From assembly GCF_002093115.1 (NCBI RefSeq), contig NZ_NAAD01000002.1, positions 1-64,000 on the forward strand: a stretch of 64,000 nucleotides of DNA. Reading direction: 5' to 3'. Shown here piece after piece: positions 25,793 through 35,518 of the stretch. Position numbers and translations under genes: made by a program. Source of the DNA: Geothermobacter hydrogeniphilus. GTDB lineage: Bacteria; Desulfobacterota; Desulfuromonadia; Desulfuromonadales; Geothermobacteraceae. The notes under the pieces were generated by a model. The model was not told where the DNA came from, searched no databases, and worked only from the letters and a program-made list of their open reading frames with translations. Position 1 is the first letter of the stretch, and the number at the start of each line of letters is the position of its first letter.

Positions 25793-28051
25793 TCAAAGCC
25801 CGGCCGCGGCGATAACCGCCTGGCCGAGAGCGAGACCGCCGTCATTGGGGGGAACCAGGGAATGGCGGTGGAGGTTGAAGCCCTCGGCGACCAGCAGATC
25901 AGAGACCGCCTCGGTCAGGTAGCGATTCTGAAAAACCCCGCCGGAAAGAACCACGAGGTCCAGCCCGGTCCGCTTCCGCAGCAACCGGCAGACCTCGAGA
26001 ACCCCATGGGCCAGGCCGTCATGGAAACGACGACTGATGACGCCGACCGGCACCTGGTCTGCCAGATCCTCCAGGATGGCGACCAGCATCGGCTGCCAAT
26101 CGAGCAGCAGCGTCTCCTCATCGGCAACCACCGGGCAGGGGTAAGGCTCCGCGGCTCCCGGCGTAATCGCCATCTCCAGTTCCAGGGCCGCCTGCCCCTC
26201 GTAACTGACGTTGAGACGCAGCCCGCAGAGGGCGGCGACAGCATCGAACAGCCGACCGCAGCTGCTGGTGACCGGCGCGTTGATGCCCCGCTGCCACATC
26301 TGCCGCAGCAGTTTGACATCCGCTGCGGGCAGGTGTCCAAGCCAATTAATCCCGGCAACATCGATCCCGGCGTCCCAGAGACAGGACAGGGCCATGCGCC
26401 AGGGTTCCCGGGTGGCGGCATCACCACCCGGCATCCGCATGGTCCGCAGATGCCCTGAGCGCTCGAAGCCGTTGGCGTCGCCGACCAGGAACTCCCCCCC
26501 CCAGACGGTCCCGTCGCTGCCGAGACCGATACCGTCGAAAATCACCCCGATAGCCGGTCCGGAAAGATGATTTTCAGCCAGGCAGCTGGCCAGATGGGCA
26601 TGGTGGTGCTGAACTGCGACCCGCGGCAGGTCCGGGAAGCTCTCGGCGAAGCGGGTCGAGACATAATCGGGATGCAGGTCATGGGCGATGACCGCGGGTT
26701 CGACCTCCAGCAGCCGCTGAAAATGAGCCACGCCATCCCGCAGCGCATCAGCAACCGCAAGTTTTTTTAAATCACCGATGTGCGGACCGAGGTAGGCGCG
26801 GTCAGCGCGAGTCAGGCAGAAGGTATTTTTCAGCTCCGCCCCGACCGCCAGAATCGGCACGGTTGCGCGTCCAAGCGGCAGCGAACGCGGCACATAACCA
26901 CGTGCCCGACGAATCAGCAGGGCTTCATCAGCCATCACCCGGGCGATGGAATCATCGCAGCGGTTCTGTATGCGCCGATTATGCAGCAGGAAAACATCGG
27001 CGATCTCAGCCAGCTGTCCGCAGATATCCTCGTTGCGATAACAGATCGGCTCATCGGAGAGATTGGCGCTGGTCATCACCAGGGACTCGAAAGCTTCAAG
27101 CAACAGATAATGAAGCGGCGTGTAAGCGAGCATCACTCCGAAATAACGATTCCGTGGTGCGACCTCTTCCGCGATGCCGTTCGGCAGCCTTTTTTCCAGC
27201 AATACGATCGGCCGCTCCGGACCTTCCAGCAGGCGCCGTTCTTTTTCGCCGACACGGGCGATGCCGCGAACCCGGTCCAGGTCGGCGCACATCAGGGCAA
27301 AGGGTTTCTCATCGCGGATCTTGCGTCGTCTCAGTTCGGCAACCGCCTCCCCGTTGCCGGCATCAACCGCCAGGTGGCAGCCGCCGAGCCCCTTGACGGC
27401 GACAATCCTGCCCTCTTTGAGCAGGGAAACGGCCCGCGCCAGCGGCTCACCGTCAACAGACTCTCCCGCGGCATCGACCAGACTGAGACGCGGACCACAC
27501 TCGGGGCAGGCGTTCGGCTGAGCGTGAAAGCGGCGCGAAGATGGATCCTCGTATTCGGCCCGACAGGCCGGACACATGGGAAAATCGACCATGGTGGTCA
27601 GCGGCCGGTCATAAGGAATACCGGTGACGATGGAATAACGCGGTCCGCAGTTGGTGCAGTTGATGAAGGGATAGCGGTAGCGTCGGTCGTCGGGATTACG
27701 CATCTCCGCCAGACAGTCGGCACAGACGAAGGTGTCGGGCGAGATCTGCGCCCGGGACTCCGCCGCATCCGCAGACGCCCGGATAACGAACTCCGTCTCA
27801 CCACCGGGGTCGATATCCCGCTGCGCAAACCGGCTGATGGTCGCCAGCGGCGGATAGTTGCCGCGCACCTCGGCACAGAAAGCCTCGACCCGCTCCCGCT
27901 CGCCCTCGGCCTCGATGGTCACCCCCCGCGAGTCGTTCAGCACCCACCCGGCGATCCCATGACGCATCGCGCACTGGTAGACAAAGGGCCGGAAACCGAC
28001 CCCCTGGACAATTCCTTCGATCTCGATACGACGGCGGATGAAGTCGGGCAT
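25793..28051 (-). CDS. hypF: [NiFe]-hydrogenase maturation carbamoyltransferase HypF
   Basis: Converts carbamoyl phosphate to carbamoyl adenylate and transfers the carbamoyl group to HypE, the source of the cyanide ligands of [NiFe] hydrogenases. Domain order is normal: acylphosphatase-like (about 1-92, with IVQGVGFRPFVYQC), twin zinc fingers (about 108-185, pairs CADC, CTNC, CPAC, CPEC), a YrdC-like domain (about 200-385) and a Kae1-like domain with HHHAH (about 480). Length is about 752 residues. The ATG at 28051 has CCGGAG 5 nt upstream. No other hyp or hydrogenase gene is in the window. Confidence 0.93.
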   Translation of the reverse strand: MPDFIRRRIEIEGIVQGVGFRPFVYQCAMRHGIAGWVLNDSRGVTIEAEGERERVEAFCAEVRGNYPPLATISRFAQRDIDPGGETEFVIRASADAAESRAQISPDTFVCADCLAEMRNPDDRRYRYPFINCTNCGPRYSIVTGIPYDRPLTTMVDFPMCPACRAEYEDPSSRRFHAQPNACPECGPRLSLVDAAGESVDGEPLARAVSLLKEGRIVAVKGLGGCHLAVDAGNGEAVAELRRRKIRDEKPFALMCADLDRVRGIARVGEKERRLLEGPERPIVLLEKRLPNGIAEEVAPRNRYFGVMLAYTPLHYLLLEAFESLVMTSANLSDEPICYRNEDICGQLAEIADVFLLHNRRIQNRCDDSIARVMADEALLIRRARGYVPRSLPLGRATVPILAVGAELKNTFCLTRADRAYLGPHIGDLKKLAVADALRDGVAHFQRLLEVEPAVIAHDLHPDYVSTRFAESFPDLPRVAVQHHHAHLASCLAENHLSGPAIGVIFDGIGLGSDGTVWGGEFLVGDANGFERSGHLRTMRMPGGDAATREPWRMALSCLWDAGIDVAGINWLGHLPAADVKLLRQMWQRGINAPVTSSCGRLFDAVAALCGLRLNVSYEGQAALELEMAITPGAAEPYPCPVVADEETLLLDWQPMLVAILEDLADQVPVGVISRRFHDGLAHGVLEVCRLLRKRTGLDLVVLSGGVFQNRYLTEAVSDLLVAEGFNLHRHSLVPPNDGGLALGQAVIAAAGL

Positions 28052-28182
28052 GCGAACTCCGGAAGCAGGAACGGGGTGCCCTTTAATTAACATCTCAAGG
28101 TGGATGGAAACAAGATTGTAGACGCAAAGAGATATTCAAATTCTTCGAAATTTAGGTTTTCACACACTATCACACAAAAAAA

Positions 28183-28219
28183 GGGCTTTGGGTGCGGAGG
28201 AGGATTGCACCCAAAGCCC
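28183..28219 (-). terminator. Intrinsic terminator after the DASS transporter
   Basis: A perfect 13-bp stem (GGGCTTTGGGTGC with its complement, loop 11 nt). Read on the minus strand it is followed by seven T (28176-28182). It sits 45 bp beyond the end of the DASS transporter and before hypF. Confidence 0.85.
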
Positions 28220-28264
28220 GAAATGCCCACGGGGAATATGGGCAAAAAGCTTTAAAGACCCTAT

Positions 28265-30010
28265 TTACCTGACCACCGCCTGCGCCCAGGCCGGCAACTG
28301 GTCGATCACCACGTCGAAACCGGGAATCACCAGCACGTAGGTCACCACCACGGTAACAATGATGCCGATAATGTTGAGGCCGAAGCCGCTGCGGGCCATC
28401 TTCGGGATGCTCACGTAGCCCGAACCGAAAACGATAGCGTTGGGAGGCGTGGCAACCGGCAGCATGAAGGCACAGGACGCGGCGATGGCCGCCGGAACCA
28501 CCAGCAGCAGCGGATTCTGACCGAGGCCGACGGCCACAGCCGAGAGGATCGGCAGAACCATGGCGGTGGTCGCGGTGTTCGAGGTCAGTTCGGTGAGAAA
28601 GATGATCAGGGTCGCAGTAGCAACCACCAGCACCAATACCGGGGCTCCCTCAAGAAGACCGACCTGGCTGCCGATCCAATCGGCCAGTTTGGTCGCCTTG
28701 AATCCGGAAGCCATCGCGAGTCCGCCACCGAACAGCAGCAGTACGCCCCAGGGCATCTTGGTCGCCCAGTGCCAGTTCATAACGAACTCGTTGCGCTTGA
28801 AGTTGATCGGAATCAGAAACAGAGAGATGGCGCCAATCATGGCGATGGCGGCATCCGTAATCAATTTCGGCTCGGGAAATAGGAAACCGAGCTGCTTGCG
28901 GAAGATCCAGCCAAGGGCGGTAAGCAGGAAGACCAGCGCGGTCTAGCGCTCGCCGGCCGACATGGTGCCCATTTCCTGAAGTTCGGCGTCAATCAGGTCA
29001 CGGCCGCCGGGAACCCGTTTCAGCTTCATCGGGTTGGCGATCCTGGTAAGCCAGAACCAGCAGGCAGGCAGCATCACGACAACCAGCGGAATACCGATCT
29101 TCATCCAACCGGCAAAGGTGATCTCGTAACCGTAGGCCTTCTGCAGGTAGCCGGCCAGCACGGTGTTCGGCGGGGTTCCGATCAGGGTGGCGATACCACC
29201 GATGGAAGCGGCATAGGCAATGCCGAGCATCAGATTGAGGCCGAAGGCGAACTGCTCCGGAGAGAAGTTGATTTCACGGTCAAGGCCTTCTTTCTTCCCC
29301 TCGGTGACAACGTGCTGGATGATCGCCAGACCGATCGGCATCATCATGACCGTGGTCGCGGTGTTGGAAACGAAGGCTGAGAGGACGGCGGTCGACGCCA
29401 TGAAACCGAAGATCAACCGACCGGGAGAGAAACCCACCGCCTTGACGATGTTCATGGCGATGCGCCGATGCAGGTTCCAGCGTTGCATTGCCAGGGCAAT
29501 GATGAAACCGCCCATGAAGAGGAAAATCAGGTGGCTGGCGTAGGGCGCGGTCGCTTTCTTGGTGTGCATGATACCGAGCAGCGGAAAGAGTGCGATCGGC
29601 AACAGGCTGGTCGCCGGGATCGGGATCGACTCGCACATCCACCAGGTAGCCATCAGCAGTGCCACCGCAGCCATCTTCTGGGCGGCGGGCTCCATGCCGG
29701 GCGGGGTCGGCACCAGCAGCATCAGCACGAACAGGAGCGGCCCCAGCAACAGGCCGATTTTTTGCCGGGTCGAGAACGCGGGCGGCTCCTCTTCGTGGAC
29801 TCCGCCCGGATCGGTCCTGAGCCGGCGATGCTCAGCCGGGGCTTCTTCAAGCTCGTCGGCGAGATCGATCTCATCCTCCCGCGAGACCATACTGGACTGG
29901 TCCGGCCGCTCCCTCTGCAGTTTCTCCAATAACCCCATGGGCCTGAACAGGACCAGAGCCTTGGTCTCAGCATGCCAATCCCATAGTCGATTCCATACTG
30001 TCGTGATCAT
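28265..30010 (-). pseudogene. DASS/SLC13-type anion:Na+ symporter interrupted by in-frame TAG
   Basis: A full DASS transporter would span 581 codons. Codons 1-355 (28946-30010) are open, codon 356 is TAG (28943-28945), and the same frame continues open without any shift to the stop at 28265. Both halves carry family signatures: SNTATTVMMMP and GTPPN in the first, SNTATTAMVLP and ATPPNAIVFG in the second, so neither alone is complete. An N-terminal acidic extension (about 30-75) is unusual. The codon follows MSAGER and precedes TALVFLLTALGW. A nonsense mutation (CAG or TGG to TAG), a sequencing error or readthrough are the options. Homologues transport dicarboxylates or sulfate. Confidence 0.85.
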
Positions 30011-30218
30011 GGTTGAACTCTCCTTCCTTGAACATCGCGCAAAATAAAAATGGACAAACAGCTGCCCCCTGTGAGCAAAGCTGGTGCCAAAATCGTGAAG
30101 ATCATTTCAGAGAAATTAAGGAACAGAGAATTCACCCTTAAAATTCACACAGTTAAAGAGATGTTGCGGAACCGGCAGGGAAGCAGACAGAAATTCACAG
30201 GATGAAAAGAGACAAAAA

Positions 30219-30240
30219 AAGCGGCCGAAATCGGCCGCTT
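30219..30240. terminator. Bidirectional intrinsic terminator
   Basis: AAGCGGCCGA-AA-TCGGCCGCTT with a run of A on the left and T on the right. It works best on the minus strand, after the NtrC-type regulator ending at 30295, where at least seven U follow the stem. The stretch from 30011 to 30218 is AT-rich upstream DNA of the transporter with no firm promoter found. Confidence 0.85.
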
Positions 30241-30294
30241 TTTCATAATTTTACTCGTCCGGCCAGAGAGTCACTGGCCATTTTCCACCATTTT

Positions 30295-31683
30295 TCAGTC
30301 GTCCTCCCCGGTCAGACCATATTTTTCCAGTTTGTAGCGCAGAGTGCCGCGCGGCACATTGAGCAGGCGCGCGGTCTTGGCGACGTTGCCGCCGGTGATG
30401 CCGATGGCATTGCCGATCAACTCTTTCTCGATCTGGCAGATCATCTCTTCCAGCATGATCCCTTCCGGCGGGATTTCAAAAGAGAACGGCGATTCGGCGC
30501 GCGGAGCGTCCCCCCAGATTTCCGACGGCAGATGGTCGGGCTTGATGACCTCGACGTTATGCATGATACAGATCCGCTCGACCACGTTCTTCAACTCGCG
30601 CACATTGCCCGGCCAATGATAACGCATCAGCAGGTCAAGGGCCTCGCGGGAAACCTCGCGCATCCGCTTGTTGAAGGCGCGGGCGAACCGCTTGAGAAAG
30701 TAGTCGAGCAGTTGCGGGATATCTTCCCGACGCTCGCGCAACGGCGGAATGGTGATGGGAAAGACATTGAGCCGGTAATAGAGATCCTCGCGGAAGGCCT
30801 TATCGTCGATCGCCTGCTTGAGATTGCGGTTGGTCGCCGCCACCACCCGTACATCGATATCGATATTGCGGTTGCCGCCGAGGCGGCGGATCTTGCGGTC
30901 CTCAAGCACCCGCAGCAGCTTGACCTGCAGGTTCATATCCATCTCACCGATTTCATCAAGGAAGATGGTGCCGCCGTTGGCCTCTTCGAAGAGGCCGAGC
31001 TTACGGGTCTTGGCATCGGTAAAGGCGCCCCGTTCGTGGCCGAAAAGTTCCGTTTCAAGGAGGTTGAAGGGCAGCGAACCGCAGTTGATTTCCACAAAGG
31101 GGCGATCACGCCGCGGGGAGAGGTTGTGAATCGCCCGCGCCACCAGCTCTTTGCCGACCCCGCTCTCACCGGTGATCAGCACCATCGCCGTTTCATGCTT
31201 GGCGACTTCCCGCACCTGGCGGTAGACCTGCAGCAGCTGTTCGCTGGAACCGACCATGTCGGCACTGTCGAGCATATCCTTGCCGCCGCCGCGACGCAGC
31301 TGACGAACCTCGCGCCGCAGGTTCTGGGTTTCCAGGGCGAGACGGACGATGAGATGGATGGCGTCAGCCTTGAAAGGCTTCTTGATGTAGTCGTAGGCGC
31401 CGAGTTTCAGGGCTTCATCAGCACTCTCAACCGTGCCGTAACCGGTGATGATGATCACCAGCAGCTGCGGGTCAATCTGGTGCAGCTCACGCAGCACGTC
31501 AAGCCCGCTGCGGTTGCCGAGATTGAGATCGAGCAACACCAGGTCAACCTCTTCGGCCGAAACCATGCTGATGGCATCATCACCATTGGCGGCGGAAAAA
31601 GTACGATATCCGTCTTCAGCCAGAATTCGTTCCAGGTTTTCCCGAATAAAGGCTTCATCATCGACAATCAGGATTTTTTCCAT
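30295..31683 (-). CDS. NtrC-family sigma54-dependent response regulator
   Basis: A 462-residue regulator: receiver domain (1-120, phospho-acceptor Asp52 in LVLLDLNLG), AAA+ sigma54 interaction domain (about 140-375, Walker A GESGVGKE, Walker B FLDEIGEM) and a C-terminal Fis-type helix-turn-helix (about 420-460, GGNVAKTARLLNVPRGTLRYKL). The sigma54-contact loop reads GAFTDA instead of GAFTGA. The ATG at 31683 has GGTGG 6 nt upstream; the in-frame ATG at 31695 has none. The kinase gene ending at 31872 is its likely partner. Targets are unknown. Confidence 0.92.
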   Translation of the reverse strand: MEKILIVDDEAFIRENLERILAEDGYRTFSAANGDDAISMVSAEEVDLVLLDLNLGNRSGLDVLRELHQIDPQLLVIIITGYGTVESADEALKLGAYDYIKKPFKADAIHLIVRLALETQNLRREVRQLRRGGGKDMLDSADMVGSSEQLLQVYRQVREVAKHETAMVLITGESGVGKELVARAIHNLSPRRDRPFVEINCGSLPFNLLETELFGHERGAFTDAKTRKLGLFEEANGGTIFLDEIGEMDMNLQVKLLRVLEDRKIRRLGGNRNIDIDVRVVAATNRNLKQAIDDKAFREDLYYRLNVFPITIPPLRERREDIPQLLDYFLKRFARAFNKRMREVSREALDLLMRYHWPGNVRELKNVVERICIMHNVEVIKPDHLPSEIWGDAPRAESPFSFEIPPEGIMLEEMICQIEKELIGNAIGITGGNVAKTARLLNVPRGTLRYKLEKYGLTGEDD

Positions 31684-31776
31684 CAGAACCACCATGAGGG
31701 AGAGGCCTGAATCAGCAGGTTCATGCCGGCAGAAATGGCACTGATTCAGGATCGTCGATTGAAATCCGGCGGGATC

Positions 31777-31806
31777 ATTCTAGATTGACGAAGGGAAAGA
31801 AGGCAA
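31777..31806 (-). promoter_or_regulatory. Candidate promoter of the NtrC-type regulator
   Basis: On the minus strand, TTGCCT (31801-31806), 18-bp spacer, TAGAAT (31777-31782), in the 188-bp gap between the kinase and regulator genes. A weak hairpin CTCGG-n5-CCGAG (31850-31864) just after the kinase stop may separate the two units. Confidence 0.35.
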
Positions 31807-31871
31807 TGATAAAAGGTGGATTTTCGCCACGCAGGAGAAATAAAGCTCGGCCTAACCGAGAAATATGGTGG

Positions 31872-34373
31872 TTATTGGCCACCTGCCGGCAACCAGATAC
31901 GGAAACAGCTCCCTGCTCCCGGGGTACTGTCGGCATCGATCCGACCGCCATGCTCGGAAATGATGTTGTGGGTGATGGCCAGGCCGAGCCCGGTCCCCTC
32001 CCCTTTGCTGGTATAGAAGGGTTCAAAAATCAGTTCCAGCTGCTCGGCCGACATGCCGGTACCGGTATCCTGAATAACGATCGCCACCCCGTCCCCCTCG
32101 GGCTCGACGGACACGTCCAGCCGGCCCCCTTCGGGCATGGCATCCATGGCGTTGGCCAGCAGATTGAGCAGGGCCTGCTTCAGCTTGTTGCTGTCAAAGG
32201 CGATACGGGGCAGATCATCAGAAAATTTCTGTTCAAGCCTGATCCGCTGCTGCTGCAACGGCTTGCTGACCAGAAACAGGGTATCACGAACGGTATCGAC
32301 AACATCACCGACAACCTTCTCTGTTTTCGGTACCGAGGCGAAATTCAGCAATTCGCCGACCAGGGCTTCAAGTCGCTCGATTTCTTCCAGCGCCCGTCGG
32401 ATCAGCTGCTGGTCGTCCGGCTGATCAAGCATCCGGTCATGCAGTTCGTCAAGCAGCAGACTGATTCCGGTCAGCGGGTTGCGCACCTCATGGGCAATCC
32501 CGGCCGAAAGACGGCCAAGAGAGGCCAGGCGCCCCATCCGCTCCATCCGCTGGCGCATCTGGACCCGTTCGGTCAGATCCTCGATGGTGAGAATCTGGCC
32601 GGAAAGATTGCGGGCGCCAAGCGGCAGCAGCGCCAGGCGAAAGGTCAGCGGACGCCCCTCACGTTCGATCGTCAGGTACTTGTTCCAGCGCCCGGACACA
32701 CCGACACTCAATCCTTCCTCCAGGGCGTCAACCATCTCCGGCCAGTCGGTCAGAAGCTTGCGCCAGGGGGCCGGTTTCTGCCAGGGGGGCAGCTGCAGGC
32801 TGCGCTGTGCCGGGCCATTGACCGATGTCACCAGTCCTTCCGGGTTGAGAGTGAGGATGCCGGTTTCGATATTTTCAAAAACCGTCTCCTTGAAATTTCT
32901 CTCCCGCAGGATTTCCTTTCGCGACCGCCGCAGATCTTCCAGGGAACGCATCAGCCGTTCGCGACGCAGGCGCAGTTCGTGAGCCATGGTATTGAAGGAA
33001 CGGGCCAGCTGGCCGACCTCGTCGCTGGATGAGACGTCGACATTGGTCGCCAGGTTGCCGCGCGCCATTTCCCGGGTCCCGACAATAAGCTCCTGCAGCG
33101 GCCCGGCAATCCCTCGCGAAAGACGGTAGGAAGCAAAAAAGACCAGCATCCCGGTCAGGCTGATGAGAAACCAGCTCTGGGTGATGAAGGTGGTGAACTG
33201 ACGCTTGATCAGGGCGGCGGTTTCCAGTGCCGGGCGGTGGAAGTTCTTCAACTCGGCACCGATGGTCACGCCACCGAAAATGCCCCGTTCGGCATATCCC
33301 CCGCCACGATAAAAGATCGGTGCGTAGGCCATGATCTTGCGGGCTCCGCCAACATTGGTGACATCGACCACGCCCGAACGGCCGGCCAGCACATCCTGGG
33401 CCACAACCGGGTAATTCTTGTGAATAAAGGCCGCGTTGAGCAGGTTATAGGGGATCACTCCCCGGCGCACCGCCTCGGGAGACGACTGTTCGGTATAGGG
33501 TGGAACCAGCCGTCCCTCGGCATCGAGTCCACGGATATCCCAGTATTTCGGGTGAGTGATAATCCAGCCTTCATCATCGAACATGAAAGCGTAGTTGCCG
33601 CTCTTGTAGGAGGGATAGACCACATACCGCTCACGGGTCGGGGTGATATGCTGGGTGAACTCCATCAGGTGACGATGATCGAGGGAAAGAACAACCACCC
33701 CCTTAAGAGTCCCGTCCTCGGTGTAGACCGGAGTCGCAAACCGCACCAGCCCGCGATATGTCCTGCCGCCGACAGCCTCCTCCAGAGAAGACGCACCCGC
33801 CAGCTGTTCGTCCTTGCTGACATGCCAGCCGGTCACATGGGAAACATAGATCTCCCCGGGGGGGAGATTGCGGGCGACGAGGAAATAGGTTTCGCTCTTG
33901 TAGGTCGTTTCCGCCGGGTCGGCCACATTGCGATAATCGTGAGAAATTCTGCCGTCGACGACACGCACCGTCTCCCGGCCGGACGGAGCGATGAAGGCCA
34001 GCTCGCTGTAGAGGGGAATATCGCGGCGGATTTCACGCGGTTTCCCGTCTTCAAGCTGCCGGTACCAGACCTGTTTCCGATGCGTCGCGGCGAATTCAAG
34101 GTAGCCCTGCGAATCGGGCGGCAACAGGGCCAGGGCGTGCAGGTCCTCCTCGACCGAACGGAGAAAATCTCCCACCTCCCGTGCCACCAGTTCGGCCCGC
34201 ACCTCCAGGGCCTCGGACGCCTGCTCGTCAAGGGCGCGAGTGGCGCTGTCGAGCAGCAGTTTTTCCACCGAACGCAGATTTTGACTGGAATTGATCGCCA
34301 GCAGAACCAGGGGAATGATCGAGAGCGCCCAGAAGGCATAGAGAACTTTGCGGTGAAGATTGAGACGCAGCAT
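31872..34373 (-). CDS. Membrane sensor histidine kinase (Cache-like, HAMP, PAS, HisKA, HATPase)
   Basis: An 833-residue kinase. Helix 1 (about 9-26) and helix 2 (about 395-417) enclose a ~365-residue periplasmic region of Cache type. HAMP (about 418-470), a short PAS domain (about 500-600) and the HisKA dimerisation domain follow, with the phospho-His in [10 protein letters not shown] near residue 628. The HATPase domain ends with DTGTGM and [10 protein letters not shown]. It should autophosphorylate and signal to the adjacent NtrC-type regulator. There is no Shine-Dalgarno before its ATG; instead TATAAT lies 7 nt upstream, suggesting a leaderless transcript. Confidence 0.9.
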   Translation of the reverse strand: MLRLNLHRKVLYAFWALSIIPLVLLAINSSQNLRSVEKLLLDSATRALDEQASEALEVRAELVAREVGDFLRSVEEDLHALALLPPDSQGYLEFAATHRKQVWYRQLEDGKPREIRRDIPLYSELAFIAPSGRETVRVVDGRISHDYRNVADPAETTYKSETYFLVARNLPPGEIYVSHVTGWHVSKDEQLAGASSLEEAVGGRTYRGLVRFATPVYTEDGTLKGVVVLSLDHRHLMEFTQHITPTRERYVVYPSYKSGNYAFMFDDEGWIITHPKYWDIRGLDAEGRLVPPYTEQSSPEAVRRGVIPYNLLNAAFIHKNYPVVAQDVLAGRSGVVDVTNVGGARKIMAYAPIFYRGGGYAERGIFGGVTIGAELKNFHRPALETAALIKRQFTTFITQSWFLISLTGMLVFFASYRLSRGIAGPLQELIVGTREMARGNLATNVDVSSSDEVGQLARSFNTMAHELRLRRERLMRSLEDLRRSRKEILRERNFKETVFENIETGILTLNPEGLVTSVNGPAQRSLQLPPWQKPAPWRKLLTDWPEMVDALEEGLSVGVSGRWNKYLTIEREGRPLTFRLALLPLGARNLSGQILTIEDLTERVQMRQRMERMGRLASLGRLSAGIAHEVRNPLTGISLLLDELHDRMLDQPDDQQLIRRALEEIERLEALVGELLNFASVPKTEKVVGDVVDTVRDTLFLVSKPLQQQRIRLEQKFSDDLPRIAFDSNKLKQALLNLLANAMDAMPEGGRLDVSVEPEGDGVAIVIQDTGTGMSAEQLELIFEPFYTSKGEGTGLGLAITHNIISEHGGRIDADSTPGAGSCFRIWLPAGGQ

Positions 34374-34380
34374 GCGGCCG

Positions 34381-34386
34381 ATTATA
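34381..34386 (-). promoter_or_regulatory. -10 element of the histidine kinase gene, leaderless type
   Basis: A consensus TATAAT on the minus strand, followed by CGGCCGC (7 nt) and the ATG at 34373. The -35 region is poor (TTCCCG at 18-bp spacing). The geometry matches that upstream of lpxH. Confidence 0.5.
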
Positions 34387-34441
34387 GCGCAAATGCCCGG
34401 CCGGCGGGAACTGAAAGCTGAAAAGCAAGAATTGTCAGTTG

Positions 34442-34470
34442 TCAGCTATCAGCTATCAGCTATCAGCTAT
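34442..34470. repeat. TCAGCTA 7-bp tandem repeat
   Basis: Four perfect copies of TCAGCTA (34442-34469), preceded by the related TTGTCAGTTG and followed by a GCCAACT doublet. It lies in the gap between the kinase gene and the prenyl synthase gene. No function is known. Confidence 0.8.
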
Positions 34471-34522
34471 CGGTTGCCAACTGCCAACTGATTACCGATT
34501 CTTTGCTTGCCTTTCCCAATCG

Positions 34523-35491
34523 CTACATGCTGCGGCCGACCACGTAATCGGCCAGGCTGCAGAGCGCATCACGATCCGGGCTGGGGGGGAAAATATCCAG
34601 GCGCTTTTTGGCCGACGCGACCAGTTCGGCGGCTCGCGAACGGGTATAGGTGATACCGTCGTAACGGTCGATCAGGTCAATGACATACCCCAGGTCAGCT
34701 TCTTCCAGCTCATCCTGCTCGATGATCGCGGCGACCCGCTCCCGCTCTTCGGAACGGCAGTTGCGCAGCGTCTCGATCAACGGCAGGGTCATCTTTCCTT
34801 CGGCCAGATCCTGACCGCGGGCCTTGCCGAACTCTTCCTGATCAGCAATATAATCGAGGGCATCATCCATGAACTGAAAGGCGATGCCGAGTTCCATGCC
34901 GACCTCGCGCAAAGCCAACTCGCGCTCCTCGTCAACCTCGGCCAGCAGACCACCACACTGGCAGGCGGCCGCCATCAGAACCGCCGTCTTGCTGCGCACG
35001 ACCTTGATATAGCGCTCTTCGTCCATGTCAAGATCACAGGTCGAGACGAGCTGCAGAACTTCGCCCTCGGCCATCAGGGTGGTCGCGTCGGAAAGAGCCT
35101 TGAGGATCTTCAGGTTGCCGTCCCGCACCATGATGGAAAAGGACTTGGCAAACAGGAAGTCACCGACCAGGACCGAGGCCTCGTTTCCCCATATCGAGTT
35201 GGCCGAGGCATTGCCGCGACGCAGGCTGGCACCGTCAACGACATCATCGTGCAGCAGAGTGGCGGTATGAATGAATTCCACGACACTGGCCAGACCGACA
35301 TGACTCTGCCCCCGGTAGCCGGCAAGGCGGGCGGCCAGCAGCAGCATCATCGGTCGCACCCGCTTGCCGCCGCTGGCAAGGACATACTCACCGACCTTGC
35401 TGATCAGGGGGACATCCGAAGCCAGGTCCTCGCGGAACTGTCGTTCAACTCCCCGCAAGTCATCTTCTAATAAATTCAATACGTTTTGCAT
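34523..35491 (-). CDS. ispB: Trans-polyprenyl diphosphate synthase (octaprenyl/heptaprenyl type)
   Basis: All-alpha prenyltransferase, 322 residues, that extends farnesyl-PP with isopentenyl-PP to build the side chain of menaquinone or ubiquinone. The first aspartate-rich motif is LLHDDVVD (about 80-87), followed by RRGNASAN; the second is FQFMDDALDY (about 208-217). GGKRVRPMM (about 42-50) binds pyrophosphate. Small residues upstream of the first motif predict a long-chain product. The exact chain length cannot be assigned. The start has GGTGGAA upstream. Confidence 0.9.
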   Translation of the reverse strand: MQNVLNLLEDDLRGVERQFREDLASDVPLISKVGEYVLASGGKRVRPMMLLLAARLAGYRGQSHVGLASVVEFIHTATLLHDDVVDGASLRRGNASANSIWGNEASVLVGDFLFAKSFSIMVRDGNLKILKALSDATTLMAEGEVLQLVSTCDLDMDEERYIKVVRSKTAVLMAAACQCGGLLAEVDEERELALREVGMELGIAFQFMDDALDYIADQEEFGKARGQDLAEGKMTLPLIETLRNCRSEERERVAAIIEQDELEEADLGYVIDLIDRYDGITYTRSRAAELVASAKKRLDIFPPSPDRDALCSLADYVVGRSM

Positions 35492-35518
35492 ATCATTCCA
35501 CCACGTGAAAAATCCATC

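Noticed and set aside
28943-28945. TAG as a pyrrolysine codon
   Set aside because: DASS transporters are not known to contain pyrrolysine, and no pyl genes or methyltransferases are in the window. Mutation or sequencing error is more likely.
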